Source: Mesorhizobium sp. SARCC-RB16n (GTDB lineage: Bacteria; Pseudomonadota; Alphaproteobacteria; Rhizobiales; Rhizobiaceae). From it: 64,000 nt of DNA. The DNA lies in assembly GCF_008520305.1 (NCBI RefSeq), contig NZ_ML703278.1, forward strand, positions 1-64,000, given 5' to 3'. A program made the translations under genes and the position numbers. Below are positions 35,616 through 43,690 of the stretch, piece by piece. The notes under the pieces are model-generated. The model did not search any database. It worked only from the letters and a program-made list of their open reading frames with translations, and was not told the origin of the DNA. Each line of letters starts with the position of its first letter. Within the stretch, counting starts at the first letter, position 1.

Positions 35616-37178
35616 ATGGAAGGGCGGGATGTCGGTATGCTGGGAGAGAACCAGTTCATAAGCTGGTGCGAGCCCGAAGGGTTCCGCGCTCAGAAATGTC
35701 TGGTCGACAGGCTGGGTTGGGACTTCCTACTCGAACGTGAACCGGTTCGCTCGACGCAAATGCCGCTGGACAGCCAGAACGACCTCCCGAAATTCCTCGT
35801 CCAAGTCAAATCGACGGACCGAGCAGGGGAGGTGCCCAGGATCAAGCTTTCGGCCCTCAAGCATCTCGTCGATGCCGATCTGCCGGCAGCGATCGCCGTG
35901 CTCGAATTCGGAATCGGAAACAGGTTGCCCATGCGCAGCCTGATGGTTCCGGTGGATGGAGCGGTCATTTACTGGACACTGCGCCGCGTGCGACGGGAAG
36001 AGGCGCGGGGAAATCGCAAGCTCCATAAGGTCACGGTTCCGATCCCGCTGGAACACGCAGTCGAGCTGGGCAGCGGCGGTGAAGGGTTGTCAGCTGCCCT
36101 TGACGGCATGCTTGGCGGATCCTTGTCCGCCTATATCGAAGGCAAGATCCGACAGCGACAGACGTGCGGCTTTGAAGACGGTTCTGTCGTCGGCAGGTTC
36201 TTTGTTCCCGGCGAAGATGCCCGGGAGAAGATCCACAGCCTATTCCTCGGTAGTCGTCGGGAAATCGACGTCATGGATCTCACCATCGAGCGCCGGCGGT
36301 TCGGCATCGCTCTGGAGAACGACACGGACTTCTTCCACAGTGCGATCCTGGAGTTTCAGGCGCCGCCTCTCATGTCGGCATCTGTTGAGCTCGCTGACCC
36401 GGACGACGGTCAATGGACGAGATTTCCGGTCCAGGTGTTCGCGGTGCTGCCGTTACCGGACGGCGAACCGAGCGCCCCGATCCGGATGGCCAACGCGTTC
36501 TTCGAGATCATCCTCGATTTCGAAAAGGAATGGGCAGGCATGAACTTTGACTATAGTGGGTCGCGGTCGGTCGAGCTGGACGAAGCAGTCACGATAGTCG
36601 AGGTTGGCGCGATACTGGCCCGTCCGCACAAGAAGGTGAAGATCGAAATGGGAGCCGCAGCACTGGAATTGCCGGCGGCCGAGGGCGAACCGGGGCCGTT
36701 TCACAACTGGATTCCGGTGGCGCCCATGCTTCGTCGCATGGCGTCCGTCATCGAAAGACATGCCAAACCCGATGCGCCCTATGTCGTGCTCTCAGACTTC
36801 TACCAATGGATAGAAAAACATCAGGATCTTCTGGCGCTGGGCTCGATCGCCGGGGCTAACTTGTTTTTTCCGCGTTGGGACGACGACGGCATCGTGGATT
36901 CGCAAGACACGGTTCTCGCGCCCCTGACAGTTGAGCTGGCGGGTGTGCAGTACACGGTATTGATTGAGCTACCCATTGAGACGATGGGAAGGGATGAGAA
37001 CGAAATCAAACTCGTCTGTGGCCAGCCGCGAATAGTCGCCGACATCGCTCGCTCACCCGGCTCCAGCACGACGGACTTCATCGACCGCGCTGTCGACATG
37101 TCGAAACGGCAGCGAAAGGCAGCAGGCCCCGCGCTGGTCGCCGCGGCCTTTGAGAACTGGACGATCGGATCGGCATAG
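35616..37178 (+). CDS. DUF4365-like protein with restriction-endonuclease-fold N-terminus
   Basis: A 520-residue protein. The first 120 residues carry LGENQFISWC (Glu11), LGWDFLLE (Asp36) and FLVQVKST (Gln63, Lys65), the layout of DUF4365/PD-(D/E)XK nucleases. The remaining 400 residues are unrecognised, with no clear second domain motif. It follows the ABC-3C genes in the same direction after 180 bases and is followed by another nuclease-fold gene, so it may be a further defence component or a separate system. Confidence 0.6.
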   Translation: MEGRDVGMLGENQFISWCEPEGFRAQKCLVDRLGWDFLLEREPVRSTQMPLDSQNDLPKFLVQVKSTDRAGEVPRIKLSALKHLVDADLPAAIAVLEFGIGNRLPMRSLMVPVDGAVIYWTLRRVRREEARGNRKLHKVTVPIPLEHAVELGSGGEGLSAALDGMLGGSLSAYIEGKIRQRQTCGFEDGSVVGRFFVPGEDAREKIHSLFLGSRREIDVMDLTIERRRFGIALENDTDFFHSAILEFQAPPLMSASVELADPDDGQWTRFPVQVFAVLPLPDGEPSAPIRMANAFFEIILDFEKEWAGMNFDYSGSRSVELDEAVTIVEVGAILARPHKKVKIEMGAAALELPAAEGEPGPFHNWIPVAPMLRRMASVIERHAKPDAPYVVLSDFYQWIEKHQDLLALGSIAGANLFFPRWDDDGIVDSQDTVLAPLTVELAGVQYTVLIELPIETMGRDENEIKLVCGQPRIVADIARSPGSSTTDFIDRAVDMSKRQRKAAGPALVAAAFENWTIGSA

Positions 37179-37239
37179 GCTGGCCGCAGGGACGGTGTGC
37201 GCACTGGGCGCAGATGCCGGGCTTGGGAGGGTGCTAATA

Positions 37240-38280
37240 TTGTTGGAAGCAGTAGAGTCGCGTTCAGCGATCCATGCATGTGTGAACCTGTTCGAGCACA
37301 AATTTGCAATAGGTGGGCGGAAAATCTCCGGGCTGAAGCACGGGGCGATTTGGCAGGAACGGCTTGGGGTATGGGGCTACTTTTCGGAGAGCGGTCGGGC
37401 GACGCCTCCTGAGAAGTACTGGAATGTTTTCGGACAGCAGCCGGCACGATTGCGCGACAACATGCTGGTGGAGATCAATCCCCCGGGCACTGGCAAGAAC
37501 CTGAACCGGCAGGGTGTACTTGCCACAGATGAACAAGGCCATCGCTGGCTGCTGCACCAGGGTCGCCTCCATCCGCGCGGCATTCGCATCACCGAGGAAA
37601 TGTTCGATACCGTTGCAAAATCGAAGCGGGTTCCTGTTCGCTATGCGGACGGGACGGTGGCATCGTGCCACCGCGTCGCGGACCTCGATCGGCCGGCCCC
37701 CGAGGTGCAGGACTGCGTTGCCGCGTTCGTCGAGCTTTGCGCCCGGGTTCGGATCCACTTTCAGCTCGGCGCTGTAGCCCAGGACATGTTCGACCGTGTC
37801 AGCGAGGCAGAGGGTTCGTCCAATCCAGAAAAACAGGGCGCTTACAATGTCCCGCCTGTCGCGGCAAGAACCGCTGAACGTCGGCATGCGGACATCTGGC
37901 ACGCGCTGACCAGAACTCTCGAGGCGTTGGACATTCCGCATTCCAACAGTCGGTTCGGACGGTATGGTCCAGATCTCTTCGCTCAAGCGGGACGGAACAG
38001 ACTTCTGTTTGAAATCAAGTCCGATGCGACGGCCTCGGACATCCAACGTGCACTCGGTCAGCTTCTGCTGTACGAACACCTCGGCGGCGAAACGTGCAAG
38101 AAGGTGATGGTGCTGCCTGGCGAACCACCTCTTCAAATCAGGAAGGCGCTCGCTGCCCTTAGCATTGATCTGCTATATTTTGCGAAGCGGGGAATCTCGA
38201 TTCAATTCGATCAGCAAACCGTGCGCGATATCATCGGGAAAGCGGCGCCTCGCACGCAAAGGGAACGGCGCGTCAATTAA
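37240..38280 (+). CDS. Putative PD-(D/E)XK nuclease, unknown family
   Basis: About 346 residues. No family recognised in the N-terminal half. The C-terminal third has a clean nuclease signature: RYGPDLFAQ (Asp245) then LLFEIKSDA (Glu258, Lys260) followed by ALGQLLLYEHLGG, the helix with Gln and Tyr common in this fold. The TTG start is preceded by GGGAGGG at good spacing; an upstream in-frame GTG at 37231 is the alternative. It starts about 60 bases after the DUF4365-like gene and is likely co-transcribed. Confidence 0.6.
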   Translation: MLEAVESRSAIHACVNLFEHKFAIGGRKISGLKHGAIWQERLGVWGYFSESGRATPPEKYWNVFGQQPARLRDNMLVEINPPGTGKNLNRQGVLATDEQGHRWLLHQGRLHPRGIRITEEMFDTVAKSKRVPVRYADGTVASCHRVADLDRPAPEVQDCVAAFVELCARVRIHFQLGAVAQDMFDRVSEAEGSSNPEKQGAYNVPPVAARTAERRHADIWHALTRTLEALDIPHSNSRFGRYGPDLFAQAGRNRLLFEIKSDATASDIQRALGQLLLYEHLGGETCKKVMVLPGEPPLQIRKALAALSIDLLYFAKRGISIQFDQQTVRDIIGKAAPRTQRERRVN

Positions 38281-38450
38281 CTTTGCTGCCCTCGTATTCG
38301 TTATGCTTGGGTGGCATTTCAGACGATCTCGAGGTGACTGACCGTGTCGATCTTGCCATCGGTCGCTGGACCTTTTCATCGGTCAAAGGCGTTCAGCATT
38401 TGCTGAAAATAGGCTTTTAGCTGAAATCAGTTGACGAATTTCACTGAACG
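38281..38450. promoter_or_regulatory. AbiE promoter region with TTGACG element
   Basis: A TTGACG hexamer near 38431 precedes the AbiEi start by about 20 bases. It is flanked by the two operator-like palindromes described separately. No gene is present. Confidence 0.45.
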
Positions 38451-38473
38451 ATGCATTTTCAGCAAATGCTGAA
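38392..38473. promoter_or_regulatory. Paired palindromic operators of the abiE operon
   Basis: TTCAGCATTTGCTGAA (38392-38407) and TTCAGCAAATGCTGAA (38458-38473) are exact reverse complements, each nearly self-palindromic, about 66 bases apart and flanking the likely promoter. A half-site TAGCTGAA lies between. AbiEi proteins autorepress by binding inverted repeats in this position. The right copy overlaps both possible start codons of AbiEi. Confidence 0.75.
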
Positions 38474-39542
38474 AACTCACCTAGAAGTGAACGATCTTGA
38501 GACCCAGGCAGCCGAGGCCGTCGCCGCATTGCTGCGCAGCGTCCCCGCCATCCACGTGGAGAAGGTGGAACTGACGCCGCCCAGTTCCAGCATCGATATT
38601 TTCGCGGAATTTAGCCTGGACGGAAATCGTCGCTTTCTCGCTTGCGAAGTCAAACCAATCGGTCAGCCGCGGCATGTGCGTGCGGCACTCTTTCAGCTTC
38701 GGAAGACTGCGGAGAAGTACGATCCTCCGGCGATGCCGATCTTCATCGCGCCTTACCTGTCTCAGGAAGCGCAAGCGCTTTGCCGGGAATTCGATGTGGG
38801 CTATCTTGACTTGGTTGGAAATGCCCGGATCGCGTTCGATACCGTATTCATCGAACGCCAGGTTGATGCAAAGCCGCCTGCCATTCAGCGAAACCTGAAA
38901 TCCATCTTCAAACCGAAATCCGCGCAGGTTCTCCGGGTGCTTCTCCGCGATCCTGATCGCGCGTGGCGCGTCGCCGATCTCGCCCAAGCTTCCGACGTGA
39001 GCCTGGGCCACGTCAGCAACGTCCGCGGCGAGCTGGTTGATCGCGAATGGGCCGAGGTGACGGATGACGGCCTACGGCTGTCGCAGCCCGGCGGGCTCCT
39101 GGATGCCTGGCGTGACGCCTACGAACCACCGGTCGGCGAGCGCATGGGGTTCTATACGACGCTCCATGGTCAATCTTTCGAGGTCTCGGCGCGTCGCGCC
39201 CTGAGCGCCGGACGAGCCACACCAAACGCCGTGTTCGCATCGTTTTCGGCGGCGCATTGGCTGGCGCCTTATGGTCGGGTGTCCACCCAATATTTCTACG
39301 CGGACTCGGCTGGACTTGCGGCGCTAAGCGATGCTCTGAAACTGTCTCCGTCTACCTCAGGGGCGAATGTGATAATTACGGTGCTGAAGGATCATGGGCT
39401 TTTCAACGATGTCACCCAGCCTGCCCCGGGAGTGGTTTGCACCAGCCCCGTCCAGACTTACCTCGACCTTGGCGTTGCCGGAGAACGAGGAGCCGAAGCT
39501 GCGCAACATCTAAGACAGGAACTCCTCCCATGGCCAAGATAG
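38451..39542 (+). CDS. abiEi: AbiEi-type antitoxin/autoregulator with nuclease-like N-terminal domain
   Basis: A 363-residue protein. Residues 20-110 contain IDIFAEF (Asp49) and FLACEVKP (Glu66, Lys68), a PD-(D/E)XK-like layout. A winged helix follows (AQVLRVLLRDPDRAWRVADL, ASDVSLGHVSNVRGELV). The C-terminal half corresponds to the AbiEi domain that neutralises the toxin. Type IV toxin-antitoxin pairs of this kind act in phage defence and element stability. Its 3' end overlaps abiEii by 13 bases. A second in-frame ATG at 38466 is possible. Confidence 0.75.
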   Translation: MHFQQMLKTHLEVNDLETQAAEAVAALLRSVPAIHVEKVELTPPSSSIDIFAEFSLDGNRRFLACEVKPIGQPRHVRAALFQLRKTAEKYDPPAMPIFIAPYLSQEAQALCREFDVGYLDLVGNARIAFDTVFIERQVDAKPPAIQRNLKSIFKPKSAQVLRVLLRDPDRAWRVADLAQASDVSLGHVSNVRGELVDREWAEVTDDGLRLSQPGGLLDAWRDAYEPPVGERMGFYTTLHGQSFEVSARRALSAGRATPNAVFASFSAAHWLAPYGRVSTQYFYADSAGLAALSDALKLSPSTSGANVIITVLKDHGLFNDVTQPAPGVVCTSPVQTYLDLGVAGERGAEAAQHLRQELLPWPR

Positions 39543-40423
39543 TGCCGCCTGACCCTCAGTCTGCGGCGGATTACCAAGACCGCACGACGAAAGCCGTTAA
39601 AGGTGTCTTGGTCGAAATCGGGCAGATCCTCGGCAGCTTCAAGGGAAAGTTTGCCGTGATCGGCGGCGCAGTTCCCTGGCTGCTTCTCGACAACGAGGAC
39701 ATGCGTCACGTCGGAACGCTCGATGTCGATCTCAGTCTCGATGCAGAAGCTCTGGGTGACGGCGAGTACGTTACGTTGGTCGAAGCCTTGATGAGCCAAG
39801 GTTACAAACAGCGCGAGGAGCTTCGACGCTTTCAGCTCGTCCGTGAGGTGCCTGTCGATGATGGGGGTACGTCCATCGACATAGTCGTCGATTTCCTCAT
39901 GCCACGTGATGCGGAAATCGTGAAAAACCGTCCACCGATCCTAAATGATTTCGCCGTCCAGCGGGCCGACGGCGCGGATCTCGCTCTTCGCTTCTATCAA
40001 CTGGTCGCCATCTCGGGCGACATGCCGGACGGCGGCACTAATCGCGTCGAGATTGCCGTTTGCTCCATCCCAGCTTTGCTCGCCATGAAAGGCTATGCGC
40101 TCAATGGCCGGCATAAGCAGAAAGACGCCTACGATATCTACTACTGCATTCGCAACTATCCCGATGGAATCGAGGCCTTGGCCGAAGCCTGCAAACCTCT
40201 GCTCGACCACGAAAGCGGAGCCCAGGGCTACAAATACATCGCGGACAAGTTCGACGCGCCTGACGGCTACGGCGCGACAAGCGTGCGCAAATTCGTAGCT
40301 GAGACGGACATCCTCGATGGCCGTACACCCGAGCAATGGCAGCAGGACGCCTTCGGCCAGGTCGATGCGTGGTTGCGAGTGCTAGGCCTGCGAGGGGGTG
40401 CTATGGAGCAGCGCGAAGGATAG
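39530..40423 (+). CDS. abiEii: AbiEii-type nucleotidyltransferase toxin
   Basis: A 297-residue protein with the nucleotidyltransferase fold: FAVIGGAVPWLL (Gly-Gly) followed by LDVDLSLD (Asp65, Asp67), and the KDAYDIYYCIRNY segment corresponding to the K-x3-D motif of AbiEii. AbiEii-family toxins use nucleotides to modify RNA targets such as tRNA acceptor ends. Translationally coupled to abiEi. The start has an AGGA ribosome site within the upstream gene. Confidence 0.8.
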   Translation: MAKIVPPDPQSAADYQDRTTKAVKGVLVEIGQILGSFKGKFAVIGGAVPWLLLDNEDMRHVGTLDVDLSLDAEALGDGEYVTLVEALMSQGYKQREELRRFQLVREVPVDDGGTSIDIVVDFLMPRDAEIVKNRPPILNDFAVQRADGADLALRFYQLVAISGDMPDGGTNRVEIAVCSIPALLAMKGYALNGRHKQKDAYDIYYCIRNYPDGIEALAEACKPLLDHESGAQGYKYIADKFDAPDGYGATSVRKFVAETDILDGRTPEQWQQDAFGQVDAWLRVLGLRGGAMEQREG

Positions 40424-40665
40424 GACTCACAATTCCAGCAAATGGCGCTGCAACCCGCGCCCGCCGAAGGAGCTGAAGAATCGCCATCGGCGAGGTCAGA
40501 CGCCTCCATCGCTCGAACGTCCTGAAGTGCCAGTTTTCCAACATCTCCGATGGGCAGTTTATCGGTCACAGAGCCTCCCCAGGCTGGGTACTAATACCGG
40601 CACACAGGATTGTGACGAGGGGGGAGACGCGCCAAGTTGGCCGTCGAAGCCAGTGATGAGGGGGT
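40424..40665. other. Gap between convergent abiEii and the unknown leftward gene
   Basis: About 240 bases with no recognisable gene or terminator hairpin. Confidence 0.35.
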
Positions 40666-41487
40666 TCATTGCCGTCCCCAAGCATCATACCGACGAAGAA
40701 AGAGCGCTGCAGTCAGCAGCACTATATGCAATCGGAAAGTGCTGTCATCGAGTTCCGACAGGCCGGGATGTGCCCCTGCAGGACTCAGCCGTTTGAAAAG
40801 GCCGTTTACAAAACCACGGCCGTCATTGTCCCACTCGTTCAACGGGATGCTCAGAAAGCCCGCCGCCGACAGCTTTGTCCGGCGCGGCTGTCCGCTGCCA
40901 AGTGCTACCGCTGACGGATCGATCTTCGCTGCCAGGTCATCGAGCAGGGCATCTAAGAAAGTTCGAAGCTGGCTATTGGCCGACGCCCAATTGCCACGAG
41001 CATGGGCATCCAGCGCCTGGTCGAGATGTCCTTGGGCGATGATAAAGCCGTGCCGATCAAGCAACACCGTCATTTCGGACTGGGTCGGTGGCATGCCGAT
41101 ATCCTCGGGAAGCGTACGCCGCAGTTTGCCCTCGATGACCACATAGTCATCCTGTGCAAGGGCGTGTTTGAATTGCGCCATGACTGAATGCAACACGACT
41201 GGCTGGGACCACGGGTATTCGAGAACCTCGGACGGTAGATGTGGCGCCGCGCGCTCCACCAACACATTCTCGAGTAAGCCGCCGTAAACCTGTTGCTTAG
41301 GCTTCGCATCCACGAACGTTTTGAGGTCATTCATGCGCTTCTTGACGCTGAAGCTCTCACCGCGCAGATGGCGATAGACGTCGGGCCCGAATTCAAGAAA
41401 GAGCGCGCTGGTCTCAGCTTGTGTTGAGACAATTTCCAGAGTGTCGATCGCCGCGAGCACGGTTCGACGTGAAAAAAGTATCTCCAT
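40666..41487 (-). CDS. Unknown protein with a possible abortive-infection C-terminal-like region
   Basis: A 273-residue protein starting MEILFSRRTVLAAIDTLEIV behind an AAGG site. I do not recognise the N-terminal 100 residues. A helical segment ALDAHARGNWASANSQLRTF followed by LDALLDDLAAKI resembles the repeated-helix pattern seen in proteins with an abortive-infection C-terminal domain, but this is only a pattern resemblance. It is convergent with abiE and sits at the edge of the defence-like block. Confidence 0.5.
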   Translation of the reverse strand: MEILFSRRTVLAAIDTLEIVSTQAETSALFLEFGPDVYRHLRGESFSVKKRMNDLKTFVDAKPKQQVYGGLLENVLVERAAPHLPSEVLEYPWSQPVVLHSVMAQFKHALAQDDYVVIEGKLRRTLPEDIGMPPTQSEMTVLLDRHGFIIAQGHLDQALDAHARGNWASANSQLRTFLDALLDDLAAKIDPSAVALGSGQPRRTKLSAAGFLSIPLNEWDNDGRGFVNGLFKRLSPAGAHPGLSELDDSTFRLHIVLLTAALFLRRYDAWGRQ

Positions 41488-41635
41488 TGGCGCCTTTTCT
41501 TTAGCTGACTTACCGCAGGCCCGGTGGGTCTCCGGATTCCACATACGAACTTTTGATGAATTCAGGGGAACCGACAGCCGGCGCCCTCGACCAGGGCAGT
41601 GAGAGATTGCGCGGCGATGAGCGGGAAGAGTTCGT

Positions 41636-41833
41636 TCACCGCTGTCCATCATTGGCGGCTGATCGGAGAAGCGCTTCCAGGCGCTCGATGGCGCGCTCAT
41701 GCAGAGCGGCGGCGTCCGGCTCGAGCGGCAAGCCGGAAGGCATCCGGTGGCTTTCGATCGTGTCGCGCAGCACGTTGATCGCGGCGCGCAGTGCAATTTC
41801 GTAATCGGTGAGAAAAGCTTCCTTATCGGTCAT
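41636..41833 (-). CDS. Small protein of unknown function, 65 residues
   Basis: Starts MTDKEAFLTDYEIALRAAIN with an AAGGA ribosome site and is predicted to be helical and acidic. It lies upstream of the 273-residue gene in the same direction after 150 bases. No family recognised; retained because of start, ribosome site and composition. Confidence 0.45.
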   Translation of the reverse strand: MTDKEAFLTDYEIALRAAINVLRDTIESHRMPSGLPLEPDAAALHERAIERLEALLRSAANDGQR

Positions 41834-42140
41834 GCTGTCGTCCTTGGTCAAATCAGGGCATTCGCCGGAGGGGCTCCAACCAGCGTGATCATGAGAGGGG
41901 GAAGCCGCTTCATCGCGTGCCGCCCTGGTGGCCGTACGCCCGTTTACGATCCGCAACAGATGGGTGGCAAGCAGGAAGTGGGCCCACCCGTGCTGGCATT
42001 ACGATATTTGTCACCGGCAACTTGATAAACTGAGTGAGGCCTCACCGCGTAAGAAGCGTTCCGGCGCTTGTGAGATCTTAAGGACTCAGCTCTCTTCCCG
42101 TTGGCGGACCAAGAGCGGTGGGACACGGGAGCATGAAGAT
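41834..42140. other. Gap, no gene seen
   Basis: Between the small gene and a transposase fragment. Short frames only, without recognisable similarity. Confidence 0.35.
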
Positions 42141-42440
42141 TTATGGGGCGGCCATGCGGCACGGGCGGTCTGCGTGCGGGTTTGCAGCAGAAGATGCGCG
42201 CCGATCCTGCTCCACTGCATCTGCTGTTTCTTGGCGAAGCGCTTGGAGATGACGGCGTCGACGGTGGCCTCGACGAAGGCAGGCCTGGAAGCCGCCGATG
42301 GCGGTGAGGAACTTGCGCATGTTTGGATAGCCTGTTTCCAAACCTTCCGCATCGAATTGCAGGTCGGCAATTTCGTCACGGGTTCGATAGACCTTACCAT
42401 GCCAGAGTTGCCATTTGATCGTGCGAGGGGCTTCAAGCAA
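42141..42440 (-). pseudogene. Transposase fragment (C-terminal region, frameshifted)
   Basis: On the minus strand FDAEGLETGYPNMRKFLTAI, then in another frame FVEATVDAVISKRFAKKQQM and QWSRIGAHLLLQTRTQT, match the C-terminal region of a transposase family common in rhizobia. About 15-20 residues between them are garbled and the end is missing. The family name is uncertain. An inactive IS remnant. Confidence 0.7.
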
Positions 42441-42567
42441 ATCTTGCCCGGCCTGGCAAGCGACAGGCCCAGATGTTAGACGCCCCTCGTGACCTTCACC
42501 AGATCGGCGACGACTTCGCTGGCGATCAGTAGGGGCAGCTGCTACGCGCCGAACGACGGATCGGCGA

Positions 42568-43038
42568 TCAATCAGCTGTGGCGTTCTTGCGGGTCCGCTT
42601 CGCAGGCGCCGGTTTTTCCGGTTCTTTGGGCTTCCGGCCGAGGCCCATGGCCTTGGCCAATGCCGAACGTGCGGCTGCGTAGTTGGGCGCCACCATCGGA
42701 TAATCCGCCGGCAGACCCCATTTTGCGCGATATTCGTCCGGCGTCAGCCCGTAGTCGGTCGACAGGTGCCGCTTCAGCGATTTAAACTTCTTCCCGTCTT
42801 CCAGGCAGATGATGAAGTCGGGCGTCACCGATTTCTTGATCGGCACGGCGGGATTGAGAGCTTGCGGCTTTTCAGGCGCGGCGCCGCCGGCCGTGCCCTT
42901 CAGTGCAGCATGCACCTGCCCAATCAGGGCTGGGAGCTCACCGACCGGAACCGGATTGTTCGAGACATATGCCGAGACGACATCGGCGGTGAGTTCGATG
43001 AGGGCATCAGTTGTGTTGTTGTCGGCTTCGTCTGTCAC
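42568..43038 (-). CDS. Ros/MucR-family transcriptional regulator
   Basis: A 156-residue protein from GTG behind AAGGAG. The zinc-finger-like region ICLEDGKKFKSLKRHLSTDY and the adjacent GLTPDEYRAKWGLPADYPMV are typical of the Ros/MucR family, which represses exopolysaccharide, motility or plasmid genes by binding AT-rich DNA. The second Cys is Asp (CLED) and the His after RHLST is Asp, so the metal site is altered, as in Mesorhizobium Ros homologues described as folding without zinc. The tail is Lys/Pro-rich. Confidence 0.9.
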   Translation of the reverse strand: MTDEADNNTTDALIELTADVVSAYVSNNPVPVGELPALIGQVHAALKGTAGGAAPEKPQALNPAVPIKKSVTPDFIICLEDGKKFKSLKRHLSTDYGLTPDEYRAKWGLPADYPMVAPNYAAARSALAKAMGLGRKPKEPEKPAPAKRTRKNATAD

Positions 43039-43555
43039 GGAACGCTCCTTCTGGCATTATCAGCAGTCGGCGAAGTTCCACCCCATAGTGATGCCCGCCG
43101 CCGAAAGCAATGTGCCTCGGCAGCGCTCATGCGATGCTCGTCCCGCAATCCTTTCATAGCGTCTGGTGTTGAGGTAGTCCTGCGCGGCGATCGCGGCAAA
43201 GTCGTCGTCGGCACGGTTCGGACGTGTCCACCAGCAGTCTCCAAGCGGCCGGCGCCGATAAAACTCGCGACAGGCGAGGCCGCACCGGTTCGATGCGCTT
43301 GGTCGCTGTTGCTGCTCTCCCTTTGGGCGATCCCTCGGGGCGTAGCCGCGCCTAATCGCAGGAAGCCCGTCGCCGACGCTCACTAGCTGTGACGGGCTTT
43401 TCTTATCTCGGCAATGTTAGTGTTTTTGCCACATACCATCTGCCGACGAGCCTTCGTCGCTGCCGCGCTCGAAGCACGAATTCTGCGCTGCGACCGTGCT
43501 GTCGGAACCCTTGGACCCGTTCAAAACCACGCGTTAGCTGTGGGACAGTGCGCCA
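43039..43555. other. Region between mucR-like gene and the candidate small RNA
   Basis: About 500 bases. It should contain the mucR-like promoter, usually autoregulated in this family. A minus-strand frame at 43060-43383 has no ribosome site or recognised family and is not called. Confidence 0.4.
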
Positions 43556-43690
43556 AAAAAATAGGGCCATCGGAAAACCGAGGCCCTTTAAGTGTGAAGG
43601 CAAAAGCCTCCAGAGGGGAACAGCTGATGCGATGGACTGGGAGGAGACCGTCGCCTGCTTCAGCTGTAGGCTTAATGGCTAGAATTTGTG
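43556..43690 (-). ncRNA. Candidate trans-acting small RNA with anti-Shine-Dalgarno loop
   Basis: Read leftwards there are three hairpins. The first is closed by GCGA/UCGC with the loop segment UCUCCUCCCAG. The second is GGAGGC-UUUU-GCCUUC. The third is a strong stem AGGGCC.UCGG/CCGA.GGCCCT around AAAA (43587-43563) followed by ATTTTTTT. A CUCCUCCC loop plus a rho-independent terminator is the hallmark of alpha-proteobacterial anti-SD small RNAs (alpha-r14 / cuckoo type). A TTGCAT/CTATTT promoter-like pair lies upstream. 5' end is an estimate. Confidence 0.6.
43563..43589. terminator. Strong bidirectional terminator hairpin
   Basis: AGGGCC/GGCCCT plus TCGG/CCGA with one bulged A and an AAAA loop. 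Seven T residues follow on the minus strand and TTTAA on the plus strand. The minus-strand polarity suits the candidate small RNA. Confidence 0.8.

Noticed and set aside
43060-43383. Minus-strand frame upstream of the mucR-like gene
   Set aside because: It reads plausibly in places (YLNTRRYERIAG) but has no ribosome site and no family I recognise, and it lies where an autoregulated promoter is expected.
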